Source of the DNA: a bacterium
Lineage (GTDB): Bacteria; Electryoneota; RPQS01
Length of the DNA: 64,000 bases
Reading direction: 5' to 3'
Assembly: GCA_016721565.1 (NCBI GenBank)
Contig: JADKHW010000001.1
Span: 496,001 to 560,000 of the forward strand
Shown here piece by piece: positions 1 through 10,164 of this stretch. The number at the start of each line of letters is the position of its first letter. Positions within the stretch are counted from its first letter, which is position 1. The translations under genes and the position numbers were made by a program. The notes below the pieces were generated by a model. That model saw only the letters and a program-made list of their open reading frames with translations, was not told the DNA's origin and did no database searches.

Positions 1-184
1 GCACACCCAACACATTCGCAGTACTTAGAACATCGACGACATCGTGCCACCGCACCTGCCACGATAATAGAAGCAACACACCAAGAGTAGACGTTATTTT
101 CAGCCAACGCGGAACCGACCAACGAGCCTTCTTGTCAAGCGGTTGCGCTGCAGTGTTAGATATCGTATGTGAGTGAATCGTCAT
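1..184 (-). CDS. Flippase-like integral membrane protein (UPF0104/AglD type), N-terminal part only
   Basis: The frame starts at an ATG at 184 and runs off the left edge of the window, so only about 61 residues are visible. They contain a polar, positively charged N-terminus (KKARWSVPRWLK) followed by a hydrophobic segment (GVLLLLSWQVRW) and DVVDVLSTANVLG. That resembles the first membrane helix and following loop of the lysylphosphatidylglycerol-synthase/flippase-like membrane family. It begins 5 bases after the stop of the upstream glycosyltransferase, so the two are probably co-transcribed and act in envelope glycan or glycolipid assembly. The family call is tentative because most of the protein lies outside the window. 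Confidence 0.5.
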   Translation of the reverse strand, partial: MTIHSHTISNTAAQPLDKKARWSVPRWLKITSTLGVLLLLSWQVRWHDVVDVLSTANVLGV

Positions 185-189
185 TACGT

Positions 190-1314
190 CTAGGCAGATA
201 CAGCATGACGAGAGGTTTTCATCTTCCTTCCACGCCAATCAAAAGACTTGCCGAAAATACTTGCCGCCGCTCGCCAAATCACCCAAAACGGCAAAACAAA
301 CGAGGCAAGAAAAATTTCAAGAACGGAAATTTCTAATCTGAGTTTGCGCGCAAGTAGCCTACCGGCCGTTGCCTCAAGACAGGTCTTTAGCAGAATTGCA
401 ACGCTCGGAATAGTTGGAGCATCGAATGCTGGCAAAAGCAGAAGAAGAAATATGCTCAGAAGGTTACTGATTATAGTTGCAGCAAACAGCAACCGCCACT
501 GAATTGGATAGAGATGTGTAACGCTTTGATGCCGTGCCGCCTGCGACCAACGCGAGCCGCGCAATCCGCCCAAGTCAGTCACGACACTTTCGGGCTTTGC
601 ACAAAAACAGACTTTGTAACCTGCCTTCGCAACAGCTTGAACAGTTAAATCATCGTCACCTGAAGGCAGATCGCGCCTAACTGGCGCGTCAACCTTTTTG
701 AGAGCTTCCCGCTTATATAGAATACTGTGTCCACATGCTGAAGCCGGACTCCCCCAGCCGCAAGCCGAGGCCATAAGCGTATTTGCAATCAACCTCTCCC
801 ATCTGTAGATTCGCTCTGAAAAAGTAGTCGGTTTACATGGCCACGATGCGCCAATGACTGCACCAGTCTCAGAATCTAATTCCGCACTTAGGCTCTGAAG
901 CCACTCCGCCGTGACAGCACAATCAGCATCCGTGAGTGCAACACGATCACTCGATGTCAGTTCAAATGCGGCACTCAATGCCCGCTTTTTAGGGCTGACC
1001 CGAGCTATGCCATCTACCATGTGCACAACTCGCATATTTGCGCATACGCGTGCGACTTCGATAGCCAATTCGACAGTCTTGTCTGTCGAATAATCGTCCA
1101 TTAAAACGATTTCTTTGGCGGGAGTGCTTTGTTTGGCAATAGAATCCAGGCAATCAACTATTGTGCGTTCTTCGTTGCGTGCCACCACGACTACCGCTGT
1201 GGATGCCTCGGCGTACTCCACCGATTTGCGGCCTGATTCCCCCAGCCACTTAAGAATCCCTGCCACCCAGATTGCAGATGGCAAGGCAACAAGTCCCGTC
1301 AACCAGACGGTCAT
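190..1314 (-). CDS. Membrane-anchored family 2 glycosyltransferase
   Basis: 374 residues. A short hydrophobic N-terminus precedes a GT-A domain (about residues 35-260) with the GT2 signatures: VVVVARNEE at the start, MDDYSTD for nucleotide-sugar binding, TDADC as the DxD metal site, GDDDLT as the catalytic-base region and QAARHQ as a QxxRW-like motif. The C-terminal third has hydrophobic membrane segments (SNLLSIFLLLLLPAF, FLASFVLPFWVIW). This layout fits enzymes that transfer sugars to lipid carriers at the cytoplasmic membrane. The donor and acceptor cannot be told. It lies immediately upstream of the flippase-like gene (5-base gap) and is divergent from ligA. Confidence 0.85.
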   Translation of the reverse strand: MTVWLTGLVALPSAIWVAGILKWLGESGRKSVEYAEASTAVVVVARNEERTIVDCLDSIAKQSTPAKEIVLMDDYSTDKTVELAIEVARVCANMRVVHMVDGIARVSPKKRALSAAFELTSSDRVALTDADCAVTAEWLQSLSAELDSETGAVIGASWPCKPTTFSERIYRWERLIANTLMASACGWGSPASACGHSILYKREALKKVDAPVRRDLPSGDDDLTVQAVAKAGYKVCFCAKPESVVTDLGGLRGSRWSQAARHQSVTHLYPIQWRLLFAATIISNLLSIFLLLLLPAFDAPTIPSVAILLKTCLEATAGRLLARKLRLEISVLEIFLASFVLPFWVIWRAAASIFGKSFDWRGRKMKTSRHAVSA

Positions 1315-1441
1315 AGGCTCGGTATCTCAAGGGAAGTCACTAGCCTAAAATATAGGAATCTAGCCGCTTAGACGCAATTACCTGAAATATCAATCAAATC
1401 GTGTTTTTAGGGATTTCAGAGTCGAATTTTTGTCTGAATAG

Positions 1442-1470
1442 TTGCCATTTTTCAGAATTTTTAGTAGTTT
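1442..1470 (+). promoter_or_regulatory. Putative ligA promoter (TTGCCA - 17 bp - TAGTTT)
   Basis: TTGCCA at 1442-1447 and TAGTTT at 1465-1470 are separated by 17 bases in an AT-rich stretch between the divergent glycosyltransferase gene and ligA. A transcript starting about 7 bases downstream would lie past the possible GTG start at 1474 and would leave a leader of roughly 45 bases before the ATG at 1522. This supports the shorter ligA start. The -10 box fits a TAnnTT pattern seen at other promoter candidates here. Confidence 0.35.
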
Positions 1471-1521
1471 CCTGTGCTCACAGCTGCCCTCAGACCCGCC
1501 TTCGCCCAAAAAATACGCAAA

Positions 1522-3546
1522 ATGGCCGTTCCAAAGCAGGAAATTGAGGCGCTTCGTCGGGAAATTGCCCGCCACGACCGGTTATACTACGCCGACGGTA
1601 CGCCAGAAATTAGCGATTTCGATTATGACCAGCTTTTCAAGCGACTTCGTGACCTTGAGTCGGCGCACCCCGAGCTGATAACACCAGACAGCGTCACACA
1701 ACGCATTGGGGACGTATTGACAGAGGGCTTTGCATCTGTAAAACATCCGTTTCCGATGCTTTCTCTGCAGAATTCGTACGATCTGGATGACATTTCTGAG
1801 TTTCATCACCGCGTAGTTAATGGTTTGGAGGGGGATTCGCCAGAGTACTCGTGTGAACTTAAGTTTGACGGTGTGTCCCTGCTTCTAACATATGAAGCTG
1901 GATTTCTGATTCGCGCCGCGACGCGCGGCGACGGCGAAAAAGGTGACAATATTACGGCCAATATCCGCACTTTGAAGGGGATTCCACTAAGGCTATCGGC
2001 GGATCAAGACGAAGCCTCGCCTCCTAAGACTCTGTTCGTTCGCGGTGAGGTTTACATGCGGACGGACGATTTCTTGGCCTTTAACGATGAACAGGTTGCA
2101 GAAGGGAAGAAGCCTCTTGCAAATCCCCGCAATTCTGTAGCAGGCTCTTTAAAACTGCTGGATCCGTCACTGGTCTCGCGCAGGCCACTTCGAGTTGTAT
2201 GCTATGGCTACGATTCACCAGACAAACCAATGCCATCACATGTGGACGGGCTGGCTTTCTTGAAATCCCTTGGGTTGCCTGTAAGTTCCGAGACCCGTGT
2301 TGCCAAAACGATTGAAGAAGTTATCGATTTTTGGCAGAAATGGGAAGCACAGCGCGACACGCTACCATTTGAAATTGACGGCGTGGTTGTCAAAGTGAAT
2401 TCTCTCGCCCAACAACGCAAACTCGGAATAACTTCGCGTGCGCCTCGTTGGGCGATTGCCTGCAAGTTCTCTGCTCGTCAGGCCACGACGCTACTTAATG
2501 GAGTCTCGTTTCAAGTTGGCAGAACTGGAGTTCTTACGCCTGTCGCAGAACTTGAACCTGTCTTCTTGGGTGGTATCACGGTCAAACGCGCCACACTGCA
2601 CAATTTTGACGAAATTCGCCGCTTGGATTTACACTACGGCGACATCGTTACACTTGAGCGCGGCGGCGATGTCATTCCCAAAGTCACAGGTGCAGTGGTT
2701 GAAAAACGCAAGCGCAATGCAAAAGCAATCACGGAGCCTAATTCATGTCCTGTGTGCGGATCAGCGCTCGAACGCGTCCACGGCGAAGTTGCCTTACGCT
2801 GCACCAATCCGCAAGACCCCGAAGCCGTCAAACGGCAAATCGAACATTTTGCGTCACGCGGCGCCTTAGATATCGCAGGCCTTGGTTCCGAGACTATTGA
2901 TTCATTAGTCGATTTGGGCCTCGTTAAAGAACCTATTGATTTGTTTTTTCTCACTCCCAAGCAGTTGCTGAGTGTTCCCGGCTTCGCACAAAAATCTGCA
3001 GAAAAGCTAATTGTAGCTGTAGAGGAGGCAAAGTCGGCAAGCCTTGATCGTCTAATCTTTGGGTTGGGTATTCGCTTTGTTGGTGAAAGCACGGCCCGCA
3101 CGCTTGCGACGCAGTTTGGGGATCTTGAGCTGCTTGCAAAAGCGCAGATTGAGTCTCTTGAGAATCTTCCAGACGTAGGTCCGCGTGTTGCACAAGCAAT
3201 CACAGAGTACTTCTCAACCAAGCAGTGGCGATCTTTGCTCGCCAAACTTCAACGCGCTGATTTTCAACTCAAAGACACAAATGCGGTTGAACGCGGAACC
3301 AAACTTGAAGGGATGGCCGTCGTTGTGACCGGCAGTTTGGAAATGTACTCGCGCGAAGAAATTGAGCGTACAATTCTGTCACAAGGCGGCAAGCCGTCAG
3401 GCTCCGTATCCAAGAAAACAAGTTTCGTTGTGGCCGGGGAAAAGGCCGGATCGAAACTCGAAAAGGCCGCTTCACTCGGAGTTCCTGTTTTGACTGAAGA
3501 GCAGTTTAATCAGTTGCTAAGGGGTGAAATAAAACTTGACTCATAA
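1522..3546 (+). CDS. ligA: NAD-dependent DNA ligase LigA
   Basis: 674 residues from the ATG at 1522; a GTG at 1474 extends the frame but adds residues unlike the family. LigA seals nicks in DNA during replication and repair, using NAD+ to adenylate its active-site lysine, here K114 in the KFDG motif. Visible domains: N-terminal Ia domain (DRLYYADGTPEISDFDYDQL), adenylation domain, OB fold, zinc finger, helix-hairpin-helix repeats (about 500-575) and a C-terminal BRCT domain (about 595-670, GMAVVVTGSL). Oddity: the zinc finger has Cys in CPVC and RCTN, but the usual fourth Cys is Asp (CTNPQDPEA). Start of a long plus-strand gene series. Confidence 0.97.
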   Translation: MAVPKQEIEALRREIARHDRLYYADGTPEISDFDYDQLFKRLRDLESAHPELITPDSVTQRIGDVLTEGFASVKHPFPMLSLQNSYDLDDISEFHHRVVNGLEGDSPEYSCELKFDGVSLLLTYEAGFLIRAATRGDGEKGDNITANIRTLKGIPLRLSADQDEASPPKTLFVRGEVYMRTDDFLAFNDEQVAEGKKPLANPRNSVAGSLKLLDPSLVSRRPLRVVCYGYDSPDKPMPSHVDGLAFLKSLGLPVSSETRVAKTIEEVIDFWQKWEAQRDTLPFEIDGVVVKVNSLAQQRKLGITSRAPRWAIACKFSARQATTLLNGVSFQVGRTGVLTPVAELEPVFLGGITVKRATLHNFDEIRRLDLHYGDIVTLERGGDVIPKVTGAVVEKRKRNAKAITEPNSCPVCGSALERVHGEVALRCTNPQDPEAVKRQIEHFASRGALDIAGLGSETIDSLVDLGLVKEPIDLFFLTPKQLLSVPGFAQKSAEKLIVAVEEAKSASLDRLIFGLGIRFVGESTARTLATQFGDLELLAKAQIESLENLPDVGPRVAQAITEYFSTKQWRSLLAKLQRADFQLKDTNAVERGTKLEGMAVVVTGSLEMYSREEIERTILSQGGKPSGSVSKKTSFVVAGEKAGSKLEKAASLGVPVLTEEQFNQLLRGEIKLDS

Positions 3547-3569
3547 ACAAACAGATAAACAGAAGATTC

Positions 3570-4136
3570 ATGGCAACTACAGCAGATGTACGTAAGGGCT
3601 TGACCTTGCAGATGGAAGGACAGATTTTCGAAGTCGCAGATTTTCAGCATGTGAAACCCGGCAAAGGCGGCGCATTTGTGCGAATCACTTTGCGCAATGC
3701 TCGCACGGGCCGCATCATCGAGCGCACACTGAATTCCGGCGCTTCAATTGAAACAGTTCGCGTAGACGGTAAGGACTTGCAGTACCTATACAATGATGGC
3801 GAGAGCTGTCACTTCATGGATCAAGAATCCTATGAGCAATTTCAGTTTACAAGAGCGTGGCTTGGCGACAAAGCTCAGTGGATGAAAGAAGGTGTCGTCT
3901 GCCGCGTGAACTTCCTTGATAGTGAAGCCCTCACGATTGAGTTGCCTAACTTCATGGAACTCGAAATCAAAGAGACCGCTCCGGGCTTCAAAGGCGATAC
4001 CGTGTCCAGCACGGGTAAGCCTGCGATCCTCGAATCTGGAGCAGAGGTAAACGTACCTCTCTTTTGCGAAATAGGCGATGTTGTGCGCGTGGACACTCGC
4101 ACCGGCGAATATCTTGACCGGGTGAAGCGCGCCTGA
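3570..4136 (+). CDS. efp: Translation elongation factor P
   Basis: 188 residues, full family length. EF-P binds ribosomes stalled on polyproline and promotes peptide bond formation. The N-terminal KOW-like domain carries the loop PGKGGAF, with K32 at the position that is post-translationally modified in many bacteria. Two OB domains follow and the C-terminus ends in the family-typical RTGEYLDRVK. It starts 23 bases after the ligA stop. In many bacteria efp lies directly upstream of accB-accC; here one extra gene is inserted between them. No dedicated EF-P modification enzyme (EpmA/EpmB or EarP) is seen in the window. Confidence 0.97.
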   Translation: MATTADVRKGLTLQMEGQIFEVADFQHVKPGKGGAFVRITLRNARTGRIIERTLNSGASIETVRVDGKDLQYLYNDGESCHFMDQESYEQFQFTRAWLGDKAQWMKEGVVCRVNFLDSEALTIELPNFMELEIKETAPGFKGDTVSSTGKPAILESGAEVNVPLFCEIGDVVRVDTRTGEYLDRVKRA

Positions 4137-4142
4137 TAAGCT

Positions 4143-4991
4143 ATGGATCAAATGCGCCTGATTCTTGCTGTTCTGGCCGCGCTATTGGCACTTGTGTTCG
4201 TGGCGGTCTGGTTCGCTAAGGGTCGGCTACATTCTACTCGTGGTCGTGGCGCAATTTTGTTCTATGCAATTATGTTATTTGCTTCATCCGGCGTGTTGTT
4301 CCTGAAATCGCGCGATGAAGGCGTCCCCCAATTTGAACAACCCATCGTAAAGCACGAGCAGACACAAAACACAGAACTTGATCAACTAAATTCAGATTCA
4401 GATAGAGTTGTGAGCCAAAGGCCTGCGCAACCAAAGCAGGAGCAACTTGCAACTTGGACAAAAGCCAAAGTTGTTACACCGGGCTCGGTCAGGTCAAATA
4501 AAAACGTGGTGTCGCATCCGCTGCAACTACATAACAATAGTGATCTCCCGACATCCACACTACCTCTGAACGATAAACCCGTTGAGGACGTGATCGAGGC
4601 TGGAATCCTGCAAGCGTTTGACGTGATAGAGGTCTTCTTTGAAAGCTACGGTACGCCGGTAGTAACCTCATCGTCATTAGGTTCAAAGTCTTCTCCCGCA
4701 AGTATCGAATTTGTAACGGGCAGCGCCGAACTCAGTTTACGAAGTGTGCAGTACTTGCGGATAGTAGCGGCAGAGCTTTGCCAGAAGTATAAAGATGGAC
4801 AGCTCGAGATACGTGCGCAAACAGACGAAACGGTCTATTCACCGGAACTCCGGCGACAACTGACTCAGTCGCGAGCCGAAGCTGTGCGTGACGTGCTTTC
4901 ATTGCAGGGATTTCCTGTTGAGCGCATGGTCCCGATCGGTTCAGAAAGGGCGGGCGAAACCCGCGTGAAGTTCGTTCACAGGCCCAACTAA
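4143..4991 (+). CDS. Membrane-anchored protein with OmpA/MotB-like C-terminal domain
   Basis: 282 residues. Two hydrophobic segments near the N-terminus (LILAVLAALLALVFVAVWFA and ILFYAIMLFASSGVLFL) are followed by a polar, Gln/Ser/Thr-rich linker of about 110 residues. A C-terminal domain (about 183-280) follows, with the OmpA-like pattern IEFVTGSAELS...YLRIVAAEL...EIRAQTDE...LTQSRAEAVRDVL. OmpA-like domains bind peptidoglycan, so a role in anchoring at the envelope is possible, but this is inference. It starts 6 bases after the efp stop and ends 9 bases before accB, so it sits inside the efp-accB-accC operon. Confidence 0.6.
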   Translation: MDQMRLILAVLAALLALVFVAVWFAKGRLHSTRGRGAILFYAIMLFASSGVLFLKSRDEGVPQFEQPIVKHEQTQNTELDQLNSDSDRVVSQRPAQPKQEQLATWTKAKVVTPGSVRSNKNVVSHPLQLHNNSDLPTSTLPLNDKPVEDVIEAGILQAFDVIEVFFESYGTPVVTSSSLGSKSSPASIEFVTGSAELSLRSVQYLRIVAAELCQKYKDGQLEIRAQTDETVYSPELRRQLTQSRAEAVRDVLSLQGFPVERMVPIGSERAGETRVKFVHRPN

Positions 4992-5000
4992 GGAGCCAAT

Positions 5001-5527
5001 ATGTCCACACGGACCTCTAAGGAAAAACCACGTATTGATATCGGTGAAATCCAAAAGCTAATTCGCATGATCGAGCGCAGCCCGATCAATGAATTTGAAT
5101 TGGTCGAGAACGATCTCAAGATTAGAATATCCAAAAATGGCGCGAGCGGTTCAGTAACAATGGTCTCCGCACCGCAAATGCCCGCGATGGCCCCCATGGG
5201 CTATGCAGCCCCTGCTCCAATGATGCAGCCTGCAGCCGCATCTTCGGTTCCTACAGCAGCTGTTGTACCGGCAACTTCGGCTAACATCGTTGAAATCAAA
5301 GCTCCGATGGTCGGCACATTCTATCGTGCTCCGTCGCCAGATGCCGATCCGTATGTTCGCGTCGGCGATGTCATCGAACCGGGCAAGGTTCTTTGCATCA
5401 TCGAAGCTATGAAGCTGATGAATGAGATTGAGGCAGAATTTAAAGGCCGCGTAGTCGATGTTATGGCAGAGAACGCACAACCCGTTGAATTCGGTCAGGT
5501 GATGTTCCGTATTGAGAGAATCGGCTA

Positions 5528-5528
<1 letters not shown>
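5001..5528 (+). CDS. accB: Biotin carboxyl carrier protein of acetyl-CoA carboxylase
   Basis: 175 residues. AccB carries the biotin that shuttles CO2 from biotin carboxylase to the carboxyltransferase, the first step of fatty acid synthesis. The N-terminal region (about 10-48) is the conserved AccB head. An Ala/Pro/Met-rich flexible linker covers about 55-92, and the biotinyl domain about 95-173 contains EAMKLMNEI with the biotin lysine K138. A ribosome-binding AAGGAG lies just before the ATG. Its stop codon overlaps the accC start by one base (TAATG), implying translational coupling. Confidence 0.97.
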
Positions 5529-6880
<1,352 letters not shown>

Positions 6881-6918
6881 TTCAATAAAGAAGAAAACAT
6901 CGTCAAGGATTTCTTGCA

Positions 6919-7302
6919 ATGAATATTCCGGCTGGATACCTCTATACTAAAGAACATGAATGGGTCAAGATCGAAGGCGATTTGGCTCTGGTTGGCATTA
7001 CCGACTTCGCGCAAGGCGAATTGGGTGATGTGGTGTTTGTGCAATTGCCCGACGTTGGCAGCAAAGCTAAGCAGGGTGACAGTTTCGGTACGATCGAAGC
7101 CGTAAAAGCAGTGGCTGATATCTACTCACCGCTCTCCGGTGACGTGGTCGAAGTGAATCCTGAACTTGCCGGTACGCCGGAAATCATGAACCGCGAACCG
7201 TATACAAGTGGCTGGATCGTCAAGATTCGCCCGTCCAATTTCGATACCGAAAAAACTCACCTATTGACGCCGGAAGCATACAAGGACTTAACCAGCGCTT
7301 AA
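6919..7302 (+). CDS. gcvH: Glycine cleavage system H protein
   Basis: 127 residues, typical length. The H protein carries a lipoyl arm that receives the aminomethyl group from glycine decarboxylase. The lipoylation site is K63 within GTIEAVKAVADIYSP, followed by the conserved PLSGDVVEVNPEL. First gene of a gcvH-gcvPA-gcvPB set with gaps of 31 bases and then a 4-base overlap. The T protein (gcvT) is not in this window, nor are lipoate-attachment enzymes. The short leaders before gcvH and gcvPA leave no room for a glycine riboswitch. Confidence 0.96.
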   Translation: MNIPAGYLYTKEHEWVKIEGDLALVGITDFAQGELGDVVFVQLPDVGSKAKQGDSFGTIEAVKAVADIYSPLSGDVVEVNPELAGTPEIMNREPYTSGWIVKIRPSNFDTEKTHLLTPEAYKDLTSA

Positions 7303-7333
7303 AGAACTCGCTTAAATTAACGCTTCACATATA

Positions 7334-8689
7334 ATGCGCTACATCCCGAATACCCCCGATGATCGCAGTGCGATGCTGCGCGACATCGGGGTCTCCTCGT
7401 TTGAAGAATTGCTGGAGCAAGTTCCGGCATCGCTTCGCTTAAATAGACCTCTCAAAATAGCCGATGGTCAATCTGAGTGGCAAGTGCGCCGCGACTTGAC
7501 CCACATGTCGGAAAAGAATCTGAGTGCTATGGGGCACGCCTGTTTCATGGGCGCTGGCAGTTATGATCATTACGTTCCCGCCGCAGTCAATGCGTTAGCA
7601 TCTCGCAGTGAATATGTCACGGCTTATACACCGTATCAGCCTGAAGTCGCACAAGGAACACTGCAAGTCATCTTTGAGTTTCAGTCGATGATTTGTGAGC
7701 TTTTCGGAATGCCCGCCGCAAATGCCAGTATGTATGATGGCGGCACGGCACTCTCCGAAGCGATTGCCATGGCGCGCGCGCACACCAAACGCCAACGTAT
7801 CGTCTGGACCGAAGCCGTTCATCCGTCATACCGCCGCGTGGCCGAAACCAACAACATCGCGTTAGGTATGACGTTTGATGTCGCTCCTTGTCCAAACGGG
7901 TCGCAATCAAATGATACTATTAGCATGCTACTCGGCGATGACGTTGCAGCGCTGGTTGTACAATACCCAAACTTCTTCGGTATTATTGACGACCTCAAGC
8001 AATTAGTGGATCGCGCGCACTCCCACGGAACTCTCGTGGTTTTTGTCACAGACCCGATGGCAATGGGGTTGCTGAAATCACCCGGTCAACTGGGTGCAGA
8101 TATTGTAGTTGGTGAAGGACAATGTCTCGGAAACTACATGTCGTATGGTGGTCCCTATCTCGGATTGTTTGCGGCAAGTAGCGAACTAGTGCGCTTGATG
8201 CCAGGTCGAATCGTCGGAATCACCAAAGACGTCGATGGGCGCCGAGGTTTCGTGTTGACGTTACAGACACGCGAACAGCACATCCGTCGCGACAAAGCAA
8301 CGTCAAACATTTGTACAAATCAAGGTCTGCTCGCGACACGAGCGACATTCTATATGTCCATGCTTGGTCCGACAGGCCTTAAAGATATTGGCGTTGCTTC
8401 GGCACGTCGCACGCAATACTTGATGAAGAAACTAGAGGCCGTTCCGGGTTTTTCGATTGCGCATAAGGGAGTACATTTCCGCGAATTTCTCTTGAAGGTT
8501 CCGGGCGACGCAAGGCTGTTCTTCAAGTTCATGTCAGAAAATGGCATCCTCGCGGGAATTCCTCTAACCAAGTTTGGCATGACCGATGAGCGTGGACTTT
8601 TGGTCGCGCTGACCGAAACACGCACATTAGAAGAGATGGACAAATATGTTGCACTGGCAACAGGGTACGCGACAGGAGGTATGAAGTGA
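7334..8689 (+). CDS. gcvPA: Glycine dehydrogenase (decarboxylating) subunit 1
   Basis: 451 residues. N-terminal half of the P protein as a separate subunit, as in many thermophiles, Firmicutes and some FCB lineages; with GcvPB it decarboxylates glycine and loads the H protein. Starts with the characteristic MRYIPNTPDDRSAML. Contains FMGAGSYDHYVPAAV, TPYQPEVAQGTLQ and the C-terminal TREQHIRRDKATSNICTNQ. It lacks the PLP lysine, as expected for this subunit. Overlaps gcvPB by 4 bases (ATGA), which suggests coupled synthesis of the two subunits. Confidence 0.96.
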   Translation: MRYIPNTPDDRSAMLRDIGVSSFEELLEQVPASLRLNRPLKIADGQSEWQVRRDLTHMSEKNLSAMGHACFMGAGSYDHYVPAAVNALASRSEYVTAYTPYQPEVAQGTLQVIFEFQSMICELFGMPAANASMYDGGTALSEAIAMARAHTKRQRIVWTEAVHPSYRRVAETNNIALGMTFDVAPCPNGSQSNDTISMLLGDDVAALVVQYPNFFGIIDDLKQLVDRAHSHGTLVVFVTDPMAMGLLKSPGQLGADIVVGEGQCLGNYMSYGGPYLGLFAASSELVRLMPGRIVGITKDVDGRRGFVLTLQTREQHIRRDKATSNICTNQGLLATRATFYMSMLGPTGLKDIGVASARRTQYLMKKLEAVPGFSIAHKGVHFREFLLKVPGDARLFFKFMSENGILAGIPLTKFGMTDERGLLVALTETRTLEEMDKYVALATGYATGGMK

Positions 8690-10164
8690 AACGCGACGTT
8701 ACCTCCCTCCAAAGTGAAACCAAGCTGATTTTTGAGCATAGCCACGAAGGCCGCACCGGTTTTCAGGCTCCTCCGACTCCGGACAGTCTTCCTGCGTTTG
8801 AGTTGCCAGCAGAATTGCAGCGTAAGAACGCCCCAAGACTTCCCGAAGTGGCAGAGAGTACAGCTGTTCGTCACTATGTAAATCTATCTACTCGCAATCA
8901 TCACATTGATCGCGATTTCTATCCCCTCGGGTCCTGTACGATGAAGTACAACCCGAAGATAAATGATGAGGTTGCAGCGCTACCCGGTTTTGCTGGGTTG
9001 AGTCCGTGGCAACCCGCCTCTACGGTGCAAGGGGCGCTTGAGTTGCTTGGCGAATTGTCCGACGCGTTGCTCGAAGTGACCGGCATGGACAACATCACCT
9101 TACAACCTGCCGCCGGCGCGCAAGGTGAATTCACTGCGCTGCTGATGTTCCGTGCTTATCATATGAAAAAAGGCAATGTACGCAAGCGTATCGTCATTCC
9201 GGACAGCGCTCACGGTACAAATCCAGCGTCTATCGTCCTCGCCGGATATGGTGTCACTCAATTGCCTTCCGACTCAAACGGCTTGATGGACATCGAAGCA
9301 TTGAAGCGCACGCTTGATGAAGATGTTGCAGGTTTGATGATCACGAATCCGAACACGATTGGCCTGTTTGAATCGAATATCGCCAAGATTATTGACCTCG
9401 TGCATGATGCCGGTGGCTTAGTCTATATGGACGGCGCTAATTTGAACGCTCTCCTGGGAATTTCTCGCCCTGGCGATATGGGATTTGACGCTTGCCACAT
9501 CAACTTACACAAAACGTTCTCGACCCCTCACGGTGGCGGTGGTCCAGGAAGCGGACCTGTTGCAATCAAAGAAAAGCTTGCACGTCACTTGCCCGTGCCC
9601 GTCCTGAAAAAGAACGGCGACCTGTTCGTCTGGGATTGGAATCGACCGGACTCGATTGGCTCCGTACACACATATTACGGCAACTTCGGCATGCACGTGC
9701 GCGCACTGGCATACATCAGAAGTCTCGGCGGCAACGGGTTGCATGCAATCAGCGAAAATGCCATCATCAATGCGAATTATCTGCGTAAGAAACTCTCGCC
9801 GACGTATCAAATCTATATTGACAAACCGTGCATGCACGAAGCGGTGTTCTCCGGTAATAACCAGAAAGCTAAGGGCGTCCGTACTACAGACATCGCTAAG
9901 CGCTTGTTGGATTACGGTATTCATCCGCCTACGGTGTATTTCCCGTTGATTGTTCCCGAATGCTTGATGATCGAGCCAACCGAGAGCGAGACGAAAGAGA
10001 CGCTCGACGAGTTCATTGAAGTCATGCAGCAAATTGATCGCGAAGCCACGGAGACGCCGGATCTCTTGAAGCATGCGCCATACACGACTCCGGTAAGAAG
10101 GCTCGATGAAGCAGGCGCAGCACGTAACCTCAACATTCGCTACTTCGACAACGCCAACGCGTGA
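8686..10164 (+). CDS. gcvPB: Glycine dehydrogenase (decarboxylating) subunit 2
   Basis: 492 residues. PLP-containing half of the split P protein. The motif HINLHKTFSTPHGGGGPG holds the PLP lysine K276. SRPGDMGFDACH and DFYPLGSCTMKYNP are also family-typical. It overlaps gcvPA by 4 bases. The 3' end overlaps the start of the DnaQ-DinG gene by 59 bases in another frame. The pair plus GcvH make up most of a glycine cleavage system, linking glycine catabolism or synthesis to one-carbon metabolism; folD lies about 38 kb away. Confidence 0.96.
   Translation: MKRDVTSLQSETKLIFEHSHEGRTGFQAPPTPDSLPAFELPAELQRKNAPRLPEVAESTAVRHYVNLSTRNHHIDRDFYPLGSCTMKYNPKINDEVAALPGFAGLSPWQPASTVQGALELLGELSDALLEVTGMDNITLQPAAGAQGEFTALLMFRAYHMKKGNVRKRIVIPDSAHGTNPASIVLAGYGVTQLPSDSNGLMDIEALKRTLDEDVAGLMITNPNTIGLFESNIAKIIDLVHDAGGLVYMDGANLNALLGISRPGDMGFDACHINLHKTFSTPHGGGGPGSGPVAIKEKLARHLPVPVLKKNGDLFVWDWNRPDSIGSVHTYYGNFGMHVRALAYIRSLGGNGLHAISENAIINANYLRKKLSPTYQIYIDKPCMHEAVFSGNNQKAKGVRTTDIAKRLLDYGIHPPTVYFPLIVPECLMIEPTESETKETLDEFIEVMQQIDREATETPDLLKHAPYTTPVRRLDEAGAARNLNIRYFDNANA

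Noticed and set aside
1474..1521. Upstream GTG start for ligA
   Set aside because: The added residues (LTAALRPAFAQKIRK) are unlike LigA, and the candidate promoter would start transcription at or after this GTG.
6881..7333. Glycine riboswitch ahead of gcvH or gcvPA
   Set aside because: The gaps are only 38 and 31 bases, too short for even a single aptamer, and no conserved riboswitch core is visible.
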